The position numbers and the translations under genes are program-made. Source: Verrucomicrobia bacterium UBA1629 (lineage in GTDB: Bacteria > Verrucomicrobiota > Kiritimatiellia > RFP12 > UBA1067). Taken from it: a DNA stretch of 31,806 nt. Where the stretch lies: positions 9,584 through 41,389 of the forward strand of contig DCMF01000104.1 in NCBI GenBank assembly GCA_002321305.1, given 5' to 3'. Shown piece by piece: positions 6,520-14,593 of the stretch. Below the pieces are notes generated by a model. It ran no database searches and was not told the DNA's origin. It saw only the letters and a program-made list of their open reading frames with translations. Numbering within the stretch: the first letter of the stretch is position 1; the number at the start of each line of letters is the position of its first letter.

Positions 6520-7586
6520 CAAGTCTCCTTGAGCAATGTGAAGACTATGGCGCGAGCGACGTGCACCTGGCGGCGGAGATGGCGCCGCGCTTCCGCCTGC
6601 GCGGCACGCTGGTCGAGAAGGGCGGCTACCGTCCGTTCGACCAGGAGACCGTCGATCGCCTGGCGATGGAGCTTGGCCTCCTGACGCTGCCGCCCGGCAG
6701 CCCGGACGGCACCGAGCGCATCCGGCGGACGCTGCTGGCCGAAGGGTCGCTGGACGGCGCCCTGACGTCCCCCGGCGGCGTGCGCTACCGCTTCAACGTC
6801 TTTCGCGAGGGCGGCCGCCACGCCGTCGCCCTGCGACGGCTCGACTCGACGTTCCGCTCGTTCGACGAGCTGGGGCTGCCGCCGATGCTGGAGACGTTCT
6901 GCGACGTGACGGACGGCCTGTTCATCGTGACTGGCCCGACCGGCTCCGGCAAGTCGACGACGCTGGCGACGATGATCGACCGCATCAACCGTACGCGCAA
7001 CGCGCACATCGTCACGATCGAGGATCCCGTCGAGTTCGTCCACCGCTCCGACCGCTGCATCGTCAACCAGCGGCAGATCGGACGCGACGCGCCGAGCTTC
7101 AACAACGCGCTGGTCGCCGCGCTCCGGCAGGATCCCGACGTCATACTCGTCGGCGAGATCCGCGACCTGGAGACGATTCGGACGGCGCTGCAGGCGGCGG
7201 AGACCGGGCACCTGGTGCTGACGACGCTGCACGCCGGCGACTGCGCAGGCGCCATTGAGCGGCTCGTCGGCGTCTTCCCCGCCGACGAGCAGGCGAGCGT
7301 TCGCCAGCAGCTGGCGCTCGTCCTGCGCGGCATCTTCACCCAGCACCTCGTGCGCCGGGCGGACGGCGACGGACGGGTGCCCGTCTGCGAGCTTTTGGTC
7401 AACAATCCCGCGATCTCCAACTTCATCGTCACCGGACGCAGCCAGCAGGTCTATTCGGCGATGGAGGTCGGCGGCCCGTATGGCATGTGCACGATCGACC
7501 AGTCGCTGAACGCGCTGCTCGACGCGGGGCTGGTCACGGCCGAGACGGCCTGTGCGCTGTCGAAGAATCCGCAGCAGTACAGGTAG
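6504..7586 (+). CDS. pilT: PilT-type type IV pilus retraction ATPase
   Basis: Hexameric cytoplasmic ATPase that powers pilus retraction (twitching motility, DNA uptake). The 360-aa protein has an N-terminal PAS-like domain (ASDVHLAAEMAPRFRLRGTL). The RecA-like core has Walker A GPTGSGKS (144-151), an Asp box IVTIEDPVEFVH (169-180), Walker B DPDVILVGEIRD (210-221) and a His box ending GHLVLTTLHAGD (235-246). The AIRNLIRE-like PilT C-terminal signature is not obvious. The start at 6504 has AGGAG 8 nt upstream, and the mature family begins near this residue. No other pilus gene is in the window. A short frame overlaps its start. Confidence 0.88.
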   Translation: MDALLTSLLEQCEDYGASDVHLAAEMAPRFRLRGTLVEKGGYRPFDQETVDRLAMELGLLTLPPGSPDGTERIRRTLLAEGSLDGALTSPGGVRYRFNVFREGGRHAVALRRLDSTFRSFDELGLPPMLETFCDVTDGLFIVTGPTGSGKSTTLATMIDRINRTRNAHIVTIEDPVEFVHRSDRCIVNQRQIGRDAPSFNNALVAALRQDPDVILVGEIRDLETIRTALQAAETGHLVLTTLHAGDCAGAIERLVGVFPADEQASVRQQLALVLRGIFTQHLVRRADGDGRVPVCELLVNNPAISNFIVTGRSQQVYSAMEVGGPYGMCTIDQSLNALLDAGLVTAETACALSKNPQQYR

Positions 7587-7633
7587 AGTCCGGGCGGGGG
7601 CGTCTGCGACAAGTTCAGGCTTCTTAAATTTGG

Positions 7634-7639
7634 TATAAT
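7634..7639 (+). promoter_or_regulatory. Extended -10 promoter of the sialate esterase gene
   Basis: AATTTGGTATAAT; ATG 7647 is 7 nt downstream, predicting a transcript start at 7646. Confidence 0.75.
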
Positions 7640-7646
7640 AGGCGCC

Positions 7647-9182
7647 ATGAAAACGAACCTGAAGAAAGAACTGACGTTGTCGGCCGCCGCGCTGTGCGCG
7701 CTGCCGCTGTTTGCCAAGATCGAGCTCGCGACGCCGTTTGCGGACCGCATGGTGCTTCAGCGCGAGAGGGACGTGCCCGTCTGGGGCAAGGCCGATCCCG
7801 GCAAGAAGGTCGTCGTCTCGTTCGCCGGCGCGACGGTCGAGACGGTCGCCGCGTCCGACGGCGCGTGGTCGGTGAAGCTCCCGAAGATGTCCGCGTCGAA
7901 GGAAAGCCGCGTCCTGCGCGTTGCCGAATGCGCGGCGGGCGCTGAGACGGATGTCGTCAATCTGCAGGACGTGCTGGTCGGCGAGGTCTGGATGTGCTCC
8001 GGCCAGTCGAACACCGACTGCCCGATCTGGGGCGGCAACCCGCGCTACCGCGACGGCTGGGGCGCACTGTCGCTCATGAGCACCGACAAGCCGTTCGTGC
8101 GCCTCGTGAAGACGCCGCTCGTCGCGTCCGCCGAGCCGCGCTACGGCTACAGGGCCGAATGGCTGAAGATGACGCCGGCGCTGCTCGAAGCCTGGAAGAA
8201 GGGCAAGCGCCTGCCGTCCGCGATGGGCTACTACTACGCGCTGGAGCTTGCGAACGCGCTCGACATCCCGATCGGCCTCGTGGACAGCTCGTGGGGCGGC
8301 ACGAACATCGACGCCTGGACGCCGCGCTCCGGCTATGCGGGGCTTACGGGGCTCGACGCCGAGCGCGACTGGCAGAACGTCCCGGAGAAGGACTGGAAGC
8401 CGGAGATGCGCAAGGGACCGATCGGCGGCTGGATCCAGCAGCCGTCCGCCCTCTGGAACGGCATGGTCGCCGCCTACGTGCCGATGGCCTGTCGGGGCTT
8501 CATTTGGTATCAGGGCTGCCACAACGCGGGCGAGTACACGCGCTACGCGAACAAGATGCACGCGCTCTACAACGGCTGGGCGAAGGAGTTCGCGAACCCC
8601 GGCCTGAAGCTCTACTTCGCGCAGCTCGCGCCGTGGGGCTACGCCGGTATCGCCAACATCCAGATGGCGCAGGCGCAGTTCGACGCGGAGGAGCCGAACG
8701 CCGGCATGGCCGTCATCAACGACGTCGGCAACCTGAAGGACATCCACCCGAACGACAAGCGCACGGTCGCCAAGCGGCTCGCGCTCCACGCGCTCCGCCG
8801 CGACTACGGCTGGACGTCCGTGCGCGACAACTCGCCGACGCTCAGGAGCTGGAAGGTCGAGGGCGATGCCTTCGTCCTCTCGTTCAACGACGCGGAGGGC
8901 TGGTACGTCTACAATCCCGACCGCTCGGTCGCTGTCGGCTTCGAGGTCTGCGGGGCGGACGGCGTGTGGAAGCCCGCGAAGATCCGGAATCTCGTGGAGG
9001 GCAAGGACGGCAGGGGCAATCCCCGGTGGGACGGCCCCGTGAAGGGGAAGGATCTCGTCGTCGCGGCAGATGGCGTGTCGGCGCCGGTCAAGCTGCGCTA
9101 CCTGCATTCCGCCCCGTGGTTCGGCGCGCTCTACAACGACGTCTGCCTGCCGCTTGGCGCGTTCGCGATCGAGAAGAAGTAA
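7647..9182 (+). CDS. Sialate O-acetylesterase (SGNH-type)
   Basis: Exported esterase predicted to remove O-acetyl groups from sialic acids or other acetylated glycans. A signal peptide (MKTNLKKELTLSAAALCALP) starts the 511-aa protein. The beta-sandwich start MVLQRERDVPVWGKADPGKK is typical of the family. Catalytic Ser121 is in GEVWMCSGQSN, the oxyanion region is LVDSSWGGTNIDAW, and the Asp365/His367 pair is in DIHPNDKR. The length fits the family. The ATG is fixed by the -10 element 7 nt upstream, so the mRNA is probably leaderless. An RNA methyltransferase gene starts 3 nt after its stop, an odd operon partner. Xylan or pectin acetyl esters are alternative substrates. Confidence 0.88.
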   Translation: MKTNLKKELTLSAAALCALPLFAKIELATPFADRMVLQRERDVPVWGKADPGKKVVVSFAGATVETVAASDGAWSVKLPKMSASKESRVLRVAECAAGAETDVVNLQDVLVGEVWMCSGQSNTDCPIWGGNPRYRDGWGALSLMSTDKPFVRLVKTPLVASAEPRYGYRAEWLKMTPALLEAWKKGKRLPSAMGYYYALELANALDIPIGLVDSSWGGTNIDAWTPRSGYAGLTGLDAERDWQNVPEKDWKPEMRKGPIGGWIQQPSALWNGMVAAYVPMACRGFIWYQGCHNAGEYTRYANKMHALYNGWAKEFANPGLKLYFAQLAPWGYAGIANIQMAQAQFDAEEPNAGMAVINDVGNLKDIHPNDKRTVAKRLALHALRRDYGWTSVRDNSPTLRSWKVEGDAFVLSFNDAEGWYVYNPDRSVAVGFEVCGADGVWKPAKIRNLVEGKDGRGNPRWDGPVKGKDLVVAADGVSAPVKLRYLHSAPWFGALYNDVCLPLGAFAIEKK

Positions 9183-9185
9183 GCG

Positions 9186-10043
9186 ATGGACATCACGTCG
9201 CCCAGCAATCCGAAGCTCAAGTACGTGGTGAAGCTGCGGAGCTGCGCCACGCGCGAGAGCTCCGGCGAAATGATCGTCGAGGGCTACCGCGAGTGCCGCC
9301 GCGCGCTCGACAACGGGTACCGTCCGCGCGCGCTCTTCCACTGTCCCGACCTCTACCTCAAGAACGAGAACGAGCCGGCGCTCGTGGCGGACTGCGCGCG
9401 GCTGGGCGCGGAGGTCTACGCGTGCTCGAAGACGTGCTTCGAGAAGATCGCCTACAAGGAGCGTCCCGACGGGCTGCTCATGGTCGGGCCGCACGTGTCG
9501 ATCCGGCTGAAGGACCTGAAGCTGCCGGAACGCGCGCTCGTCATCGTGACGGAGGCGATCGAGAAGCCTGGCAACCTCGGCACGATCCTGCGGTCGGCGG
9601 ACGCGGCGAAGGTCGCGGCGGTCATCGTCTGCGACCGCACGACCGACATCCACAACCCGAACGTCGTCCGGGCCTCGACGGGCACGATGTTCTCCGTGCC
9701 GATCGTGGAGGCGACGAGCGACGAGGCGCTGGCCTACCTGAAGGCGCGCGGGTTCAGGATCCTCGCGGCGACGCCGCACGCGGAGAAGCTGCACTTCGAG
9801 GTCGACCTGACGGGCAATGTCGCCATCGCCCTCGGCGCGGAGCAGTACGGGCTCACGGCGAAGTGGATGGACGGCGCGGAGCTGCGCGTGCGCATCCCGA
9901 TGCTGGGGCTCGCCGACTCGCTGAACGTCTCGGCGGCGGCGACGATTCTCGTCTACGAGGCCGTGCGCCAGCGCATCGCCGCCGGCCTCGACCAGGTCCC
10001 CTCCTTCGTCCCCTGGCACGGCGAAGGCCAGGTTGACCATTGA
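9186..10043 (+). CDS. SpoU/TrmH family RNA 2'-O-methyltransferase
   Basis: SPOUT-class methyltransferase that probably modifies 23S rRNA or tRNA ribose using S-adenosylmethionine. The 285-aa protein has an N-terminal RNA-binding segment (ITSPSNPKLKYVVKLRS...MIVEGYREC) like the L30e-type substrate-binding domain. The knotted catalytic domain has EKPGNLGTILRSADA, then ALGAEQYGL, then IPMLGLADSLNVSAAATIL, the three SpoU motifs with the expected Arg, Glu and Asn. It starts 3 nt after the esterase stop and is probably co-transcribed with it. The exact target base cannot be told from sequence. Confidence 0.9.
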   Translation: MDITSPSNPKLKYVVKLRSCATRESSGEMIVEGYRECRRALDNGYRPRALFHCPDLYLKNENEPALVADCARLGAEVYACSKTCFEKIAYKERPDGLLMVGPHVSIRLKDLKLPERALVIVTEAIEKPGNLGTILRSADAAKVAAVIVCDRTTDIHNPNVVRASTGTMFSVPIVEATSDEALAYLKARGFRILAATPHAEKLHFEVDLTGNVAIALGAEQYGLTAKWMDGAELRVRIPMLGLADSLNVSAAATILVYEAVRQRIAAGLDQVPSFVPWHGEGQVDH

Positions 10044-10072
10044 AGGCGGTCCTCGAGACGTCCGACTTTTGG

Positions 10073-10078
10073 TATAAT
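10073..10078 (+). promoter_or_regulatory. Extended -10 promoter of nusB
   Basis: ACTTTTGGTATAAT; predicted start 10085 gives a 17-nt leader containing AAAGG before ATG 10102. Confidence 0.7.
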
Positions 10079-10101
10079 ATGCGTTCAAAAGGTTCTTTGA
10101 C

Positions 10102-10542
10102 ATGACGGCGACACGCAGACAGGCCCGCGAATGGGCGATTCAGATGCTGACGGCGGCGGACTTGAATCCGCCCGATGACGTAGGGGCGTTCATGGCCTCC
10201 TACTGGAACCAGATCCTTGACCTGGACGAGGGGGACGGCGGCCCGCAGGCGGCGCGCGGCAAGCTGAAGGCGTTTGCCGAGGAGCGTGTCGCCGGTGTCC
10301 TTGGCTCTCTCAAGGAGATCGACGCGACCATCTCCTCGTTGCTTGTCGGATGGGATCTCTACCGCCTCGGCACGATCGAGCGCGCCGTCCTGCGCCTCGG
10401 CGTCTGGGAGATGAAGAACACGGACGTGCCGAAGGCCGTCGTCATCAACGAGGCCGTCGATCTCGCGAACTGGTTCGCGAGTCCCAAGACGCGCACGATC
10501 GTCAACGGCGTGCTCGACCGGTATGCGAAGTCCGCACAGTGA
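10102..10542 (+). CDS. nusB: Transcription antitermination factor NusB
   Basis: RNA-binding helical protein that, with NusE, supports rRNA antitermination. At 146 aa it has the family length. It begins with TRRQAREWAIQMLTAAD and ends with the diagnostic block YRLGTIERAVLRLGVWEM...VPKAVVINEAVDLANWF, followed by FVNGVLD-like IVNGVLDRYA. It is followed by ribD with a 20-nt overlap. nusB next to riboflavin genes is a common bacterial arrangement, though ribE/ribBA are absent here. Confidence 0.93.
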   Translation: MTATRRQAREWAIQMLTAADLNPPDDVGAFMASYWNQILDLDEGDGGPQAARGKLKAFAEERVAGVLGSLKEIDATISSLLVGWDLYRLGTIERAVLRLGVWEMKNTDVPKAVVINEAVDLANWFASPKTRTIVNGVLDRYAKSAQ

Positions 10543-11608
10543 CTTCATGGTGCGGGCGCTGGCGCTCGCGCGGCGCGGCTGCGGCCATACGCGGCCGAAT
10601 CCGCCGGTCGGCGCGGTCATTGTGCGGGGCGGGGAAGTCGTCGGCGAGGGCTTTCACCGCAAGGCCGGGACGGATCACGCCGAAGTCGCCGCGATTCGGA
10701 GCGCGCGCCGCCGTTTCGGCGGCGCGGCGGACGCGGCGCTTCGAGACGCGACGCTCTACGTGACGCTGGAGCCGTGTTCGCGGCCGGGGCGCGTCGGCGC
10801 GTGCACGGACGCGATTGCGGCGGCGGGCATCCCGCGCGTCGTCTACGCCGTGCCCGACCCGAACCCGACGAATCGCGGACGCGCGGCGCGTGTGCTGGCG
10901 AGGGCGGGCGTCCGCTGCGAGCGGTTTCATGGCGACGCCGATGTCCACGCGGCGGCGCGACGGCTGATCGCGCCGTTCGCGAAGCACGTGACGACGGGGC
11001 TGCCCTACGTGACGGTCAAGATTGCGCTGTCGCTGGACGGGCGCATTTGCGACGACGGAGGGCAGGCCCGCTGGATTTCCTCGGCGCAGGCGCGCGCCCG
11101 CACGGGTCTTCTGCGGGCGGAGGTCGATGCGATCCTCGTCGGCGCGGAGACGGTGCGGCGGGACAACCCCTCGCTTCTCTGCCACCAGAAGCGCAACGAC
11201 GACCTTCTGCGCGTCGTCGTCTCGAAGTCGGGAAATCTGCCGGGTGACGCGCAGGTCTTCGCCGACGGGCGCAACCCGACGCTCGTCTTCAGCGACGCGG
11301 CGGAGGCGATCCGCGACCTGGGGCGACGCGGCGCGCTGCACGTCCTCTGCGAGGGCGGACTGAAGCTCGCGACGTCGCTCGCCGAGGCGGGACTCGTGGA
11401 CGAATGGCTGACCGTCCTCTCGCCGTGCGTCATCGGCTCGCGTCCGATCGGCGAGGCGCTGCGCCTGAAGCTCGACTCGTGCGTCTGCTGCGACGCGAAC
11501 ACGGGCGACGTCCTTGCCCGCTTCACGATCGGGCGGCCATGGCCGCCGTCCCCTTTCTTTGGCAAAATGCCGGCAAACCCAGACATCAAGACACCACCAG
11601 TTCCCTGA
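10523..11608 (+). CDS. ribD: Bifunctional riboflavin biosynthesis deaminase/reductase RibD
   Basis: Performs two steps of riboflavin synthesis: deamination of the pyrimidine intermediate and reduction of its ribosyl side chain. The 361 residues start with the deaminase domain: FMVRALALARRG, then TRPNPPVGAVIV. Zinc and catalytic residues lie in DHAEV (His52, Glu54) and TLEPCSRPGRVGAC (Cys85, Cys94). The reductase domain begins near residue 160 with YVTVKIALSLDGRI and includes ILVGAETVRRDNPSL and LCEGGLKLATSL. The second-cysteine loop differs from the usual CxHxGxTPPC form. It starts inside nusB (20-nt overlap), so translational coupling is likely. ATG 10547 is an alternative start. Confidence 0.92.
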   Translation: MRSPHSDFMVRALALARRGCGHTRPNPPVGAVIVRGGEVVGEGFHRKAGTDHAEVAAIRSARRRFGGAADAALRDATLYVTLEPCSRPGRVGACTDAIAAAGIPRVVYAVPDPNPTNRGRAARVLARAGVRCERFHGDADVHAAARRLIAPFAKHVTTGLPYVTVKIALSLDGRICDDGGQARWISSAQARARTGLLRAEVDAILVGAETVRRDNPSLLCHQKRNDDLLRVVVSKSGNLPGDAQVFADGRNPTLVFSDAAEAIRDLGRRGALHVLCEGGLKLATSLAEAGLVDEWLTVLSPCVIGSRPIGEALRLKLDSCVCCDANTGDVLARFTIGRPWPPSPFFGKMPANPDIKTPPVP

Positions 11609-11612
11609 CAAC

Positions 11613-13685
11613 ATGAGCACAGACCTCTCCAACGTACGCAACATCGGCATCGTCGCCCACATCGACGCGGGCAAGACGACGACGACCGAGCGCATCCTCT
11701 TCTACACGGGCAAGATCCACAAGCACGGCGACGTCCACGACGGCAACACGACGACGGACTTCATGATCCAGGAGAAGGAGCGCGGCATCACGATCCAGTC
11801 CGCCGCGATCTCCTGCACGTGGAACGGCCATTCGATCAACATCATCGACACGCCCGGCCACGTCGACTTCACGATGGAGGTCGAGCGCTCCCTGCGCGTC
11901 CTCGACGGCGCGGTCTGCGTCTTCTGCGCCGTCGGCGGCGTCCAGCCGCAGAGCGAGACGGTCTGGCGCCAGGCCGACCGCTACGGCGTGCCGCGCCTCG
12001 CGTTCGTGAACAAGATGGACCGCATGGGCGCGGACTTCGCGCGTGTCGTCGAGGAGATGCGCACGAAGCTGAAGGCGGTCGCGTGCCCGGTCGAGCTGCC
12101 GATCGGCCGCGAGGACGGCTTCAAGGGCGTCATCGACCTCATCCGCATGAAGGGCATCGTCTACGACGAGGCGACGGAGGGCAAGACGTTCACGGTCGGC
12201 GAGATCCCCGCCGAGCTGAAGGACGACGCGGAGCTTGCGCGCGCCGAGCTCGTCGAGAAGGTCGCCGACCTCGACGAGGGCGTCATGGAGGCGTTCCTCG
12301 ACCGGGGCGACCTCACGGAAGAGGAGCTCGTGCCCGCGATCCGCCGGCTCGTCGTCGCGGGCCGCCTCGTGCCCGTCCTCTGCGGCACGTCGCTTCGCGA
12401 CAAGGGCGTCCAGCCGCTCCTCGACGCGATCTGCGCCTACCTGCCCTCGCCGAAGGACCGTCCGCCCGTGCCGGCGACCGACCTCAAGAGCGGCGAGCCC
12501 GTGACGCGCAAGCAGGACGACTCGGAGCTGCTGACGTCGCTCGTCTTCAAGATCGCGACCGACCCCTACGTCGGCAAGCTCTACTTCGTGCGCGTCTACG
12601 GCGGCGTCCTCAAGAAGGGCGCGAACGCCTACAACCCGCGTACGCGCAAGCGCGAGCGCATCCTGAAGATTGTGCGCCTCTTCGCGGATGACCAGATCGA
12701 GGTCGAGGAGCTGCACGCGGGCGACATCGGCGCCGTCGTCGGCCTCAAGGAGGTGACGACCGGCGACACGCTCTGCGCGGAGATGAAACCGTGCTACCTG
12801 GAGCGCATCACCGCGCCGCAGCCCGTCATGTTCCTCGCGATCGAGCCGAAGTCGAGCGCCGACAAGGACAAGCTTGTCGCCTCGATGCAGGCCCTCGCGG
12901 CGGAAGACCCGACCTGCCAGTTCCGCGAGGACGCGGAGACGGGCCAGACGATCCTCTCCGGCATGGGCGAACTGCACCTCGAGATCCTCGTCGACCGGCT
13001 CAAGCGCGAGTTCAAGTGCGCGGCGAACGTCGGCAAGCCGATGGTCAGCTACTGCGAGACGGTGACGAAGGCGTCCCGCGTGGACTTCACGTTCGACCGC
13101 GAGCTCGGCGGCAAGCGCCACGCCGTCACGCTCGCGATCGAGGTGAAGCCGCTGGCGCGCGGCGCGGGCGTCAAGGTCGGCCTGTCGCGCGAGTTCGTGA
13201 ACCTTGTCCTCGACAGGCACCTGCAGGAGTGCGTCTCGCAGGGGCTTTCGGACGGCGTCTCGACGGGCGTCCTCGCGCGCTATCCGATGACGGACCTGGA
13301 GGTGACGTGCCTCTCGGCGACGCTCGTCGACCCGGAGGTGTCGGACGAGGTGGCGTTCCGCTCGGCGGCGATGATGGGCTTCCGCGAGGCCGCCGAGGCC
13401 GCCGCGCCGGAGTTCCTGGAGCCGATCATGAAGCTGGAGATCACGACGCCGCCGGAGTCGGTGGGCGAGATCCTCGGCGACCTCAACAGCCGGCGCGGCA
13501 CCGTCCTGGACATGGACATGCGCGGCGACCTGCAGGTCATCCACGCGCGCGTCCCGCTCGCGCAGATGTTCGGCTACGCGACGGCGATCCGCTCGCTCAC
13601 GAAGGGCCGCGCCTCGTACTCGATGGAGACCGACCAGTTCGAGCTCGCGCCGAAGAACGTGCGCGAGGAGATCCTGAGCCGGTAG
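11613..13685 (+). CDS. Elongation factor G family GTPase, possibly EF-G2 (ribosome recycling type)
   Basis: Ribosomal translocase-family GTPase, 690 aa. G1 is AHIDAGKTTTTER (residues 15-27), G3 DTPGHVDF (79-86) and G4 NKMD (133-136). Domain II (TDPYVGKLYFVRVYGG) and domain V (FLEPIMKLEITTPPESVGEI, GDLNSRRG) are intact. In domain IV the usual GGRGQYG stretch is replaced by RELGGKRHAVTLAIEVKP, and the tip region is also divergent. This resembles the second EF-G paralogue of spirochaetes, planctomycetes and mitochondria, which acts in ribosome recycling. The start at 11613 is chosen by the family N-terminus, since the frame runs back into ribD. It follows ribD by 4 nt. Assignment to EF-G2 rather than the main fusA product is an inference. 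Confidence 0.85.
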   Translation: MSTDLSNVRNIGIVAHIDAGKTTTTERILFYTGKIHKHGDVHDGNTTTDFMIQEKERGITIQSAAISCTWNGHSINIIDTPGHVDFTMEVERSLRVLDGAVCVFCAVGGVQPQSETVWRQADRYGVPRLAFVNKMDRMGADFARVVEEMRTKLKAVACPVELPIGREDGFKGVIDLIRMKGIVYDEATEGKTFTVGEIPAELKDDAELARAELVEKVADLDEGVMEAFLDRGDLTEEELVPAIRRLVVAGRLVPVLCGTSLRDKGVQPLLDAICAYLPSPKDRPPVPATDLKSGEPVTRKQDDSELLTSLVFKIATDPYVGKLYFVRVYGGVLKKGANAYNPRTRKRERILKIVRLFADDQIEVEELHAGDIGAVVGLKEVTTGDTLCAEMKPCYLERITAPQPVMFLAIEPKSSADKDKLVASMQALAAEDPTCQFREDAETGQTILSGMGELHLEILVDRLKREFKCAANVGKPMVSYCETVTKASRVDFTFDRELGGKRHAVTLAIEVKPLARGAGVKVGLSREFVNLVLDRHLQECVSQGLSDGVSTGVLARYPMTDLEVTCLSATLVDPEVSDEVAFRSAAMMGFREAAEAAAPEFLEPIMKLEITTPPESVGEILGDLNSRRGTVLDMDMRGDLQVIHARVPLAQMFGYATAIRSLTKGRASYSMETDQFELAPKNVREEILSR

Positions 13686-13744
13686 CGCACGCGCTCGGCG
13701 AGATTTCTGAAAATACCCCCTTGCGCACGTCGGGCTGATTATGA

Positions 13745-13750
13745 TATACT
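13745..13750 (+). promoter_or_regulatory. Extended -10 promoter of tRNA-Leu
   Basis: TTATGATATACT; the predicted start near 13757 is 10 nt before the mature tRNA 5' end. Confidence 0.65.
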
Positions 13751-13766
13751 ACGCACTGTTTTCGCC

Positions 13767-13851
13767 GCTCGGGTGGTGAAATTGGCAGACACGCATGCTT
13801 GAGGTGCATGTGGAGAGATCCTTGCGGGTTCGAGTCCCGCCCCGAGCACCA
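13767..13851 (+). tRNA. tRNA-Leu (anticodon GAG), CCA encoded
   Basis: The acceptor stem is GCTCGGG (13767-13773) pairing with CCCGAGC (13841-13847), then A and encoded CCA (13849-13851). The D-loop region has AATTGGCAGACAC. The anticodon stem CATGC/GCATG encloses loop TTGAGGT with anticodon GAG. A long variable arm (TGGAGAGATCCTT) marks a class II tRNA, and the T-arm is GCGGG-TTCGAGT-CCCGC. It reads CTC/CTT leucine codons. An intrinsic terminator follows 15 nt later. Confidence 0.97.
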
Positions 13852-13866
13852 GTTCAACGCATGAAG

Positions 13867-13894
13867 AATCCCAAGCAACGACTTGGGATTTTTT
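13867..13894 (+). terminator. Intrinsic terminator of tRNA-Leu
   Basis: Perfect 9-bp stem AATCCCAAG (13867-13875) / CTTGGGATT (13882-13890) with a 6-nt loop, ending in a run of six T (13889-13894). Confidence 0.92.
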
Positions 13895-13922
13895 GTTGCG
13901 AGGGCTTGAAAGGACACGGATC

Positions 13923-13949
13923 ATGAACAGGCGTGGTTTCCCATGGTGA
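13923..13949 (+). CDS. Eight-codon frame overlapping the ABC ATPase start
   Basis: ATG 13923 is preceded by AAAGGA at a good distance and encodes MNRRGFPW. Its stop TGA (13947-13949) overlaps the next gene's ATG (13943-13945) in the sequence ATGGTGA. It could feed ribosomes into the ATPase gene by termination-reinitiation. It may be fortuitous. Confidence 0.3.
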   Translation: MNRRGFPW

Positions 13950-14593
13950 CGTTGGGCACAATTGACCTGCGGAAGCGCTTCCGGCTTCCGGGGCAGAAGC
14001 CGATTGAGGTGCTGAAGGGCGTTAACTTCTCGGTGCGGCCGGGTGAGAAGGTTGCGATTGTCGGGCGTTCGGGTGCGGGCAAGTCGACGCTCCTGAACAT
14101 TCTGGGGGGGCTTGAACGGCAGACGTCCGGCACGGTGACGCGTCCGGAGAACATCGGGTTCGTCTTCCAGCAGTACCACCTGTTGCCTGAGCTGACGGTC
14201 TTGGAGAACGTCCTCCTGCCGACGCTGGCGGCGGCTCGTCGGGCGGAGCCGGTCGGCCGGCGGCGGGCGACGGAGCTTTTGTCGCGCGTCGGCCTGGGCG
14301 GCCGGCTCGACCATCTGCCTTCCGAGCTCTCGGGCGGCGAGATGCAGCGCGTGGCGCTCGCGCGGGCGCTGGTGACGGATCCGGCGCTTGTGCTGGCCGA
14401 CGAGCCGACGGGCAACCTCGACGCCTGGACGGGCGCGGGCATCCTGAAGATCCTGGCCGAGCTGACGTCCGACTCTCCGAGGTTCGCGCTTGTCATGGTC
14501 ACGCATTCGCCGGAGGCGGCCGCCATCTGCGACCGGGTGCTGACGCTGGAGGACGGCATTCTGCGCAATCGAGACGAACATGGACAGAACTGA
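13943..14593 (+). CDS. ABC transporter ATP-binding protein, LolD/MacB-like
   Basis: Cytoplasmic ATPase of the LolD/FtsE/MacB group, 216 aa. It has Walker A GRSGAGKSTL, a Q-loop VFQQYHLLPELTVLENV typical of LolD-like proteins, the signature LSGGEMQRVALARAL, Walker B ALVLADEPTGNLD, and a switch His in MVTHSPE. LolD proteins release lipoproteins from the inner membrane, but no permease gene (LolC/E or MacB) is adjacent, so the partner is unknown. The tRNA terminator lies upstream, and its own promoter is not obvious. It overlaps the next gene by 14 nt. Confidence 0.88.
   Translation: MVTLGTIDLRKRFRLPGQKPIEVLKGVNFSVRPGEKVAIVGRSGAGKSTLLNILGGLERQTSGTVTRPENIGFVFQQYHLLPELTVLENVLLPTLAAARRAEPVGRRRATELLSRVGLGGRLDHLPSELSGGEMQRVALARALVTDPALVLADEPTGNLDAWTGAGILKILAELTSDSPRFALVMVTHSPEAAAICDRVLTLEDGILRNRDEHGQN

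Noticed and set aside
5589..10103. A 1504-codon open frame on the minus strand
   Set aside because: Only its C-terminal 255 codons resemble a protein (sirtuin). The rest is antisense to pilT, the esterase and the methyltransferase, and stays open because of high GC.
11555..11570. TTTGGCAAAATG as a promoter for the EF-G gene
   Set aside because: Poor match to the -10 consensus used elsewhere and located inside ribD; co-transcription from the nusB promoter is simpler.
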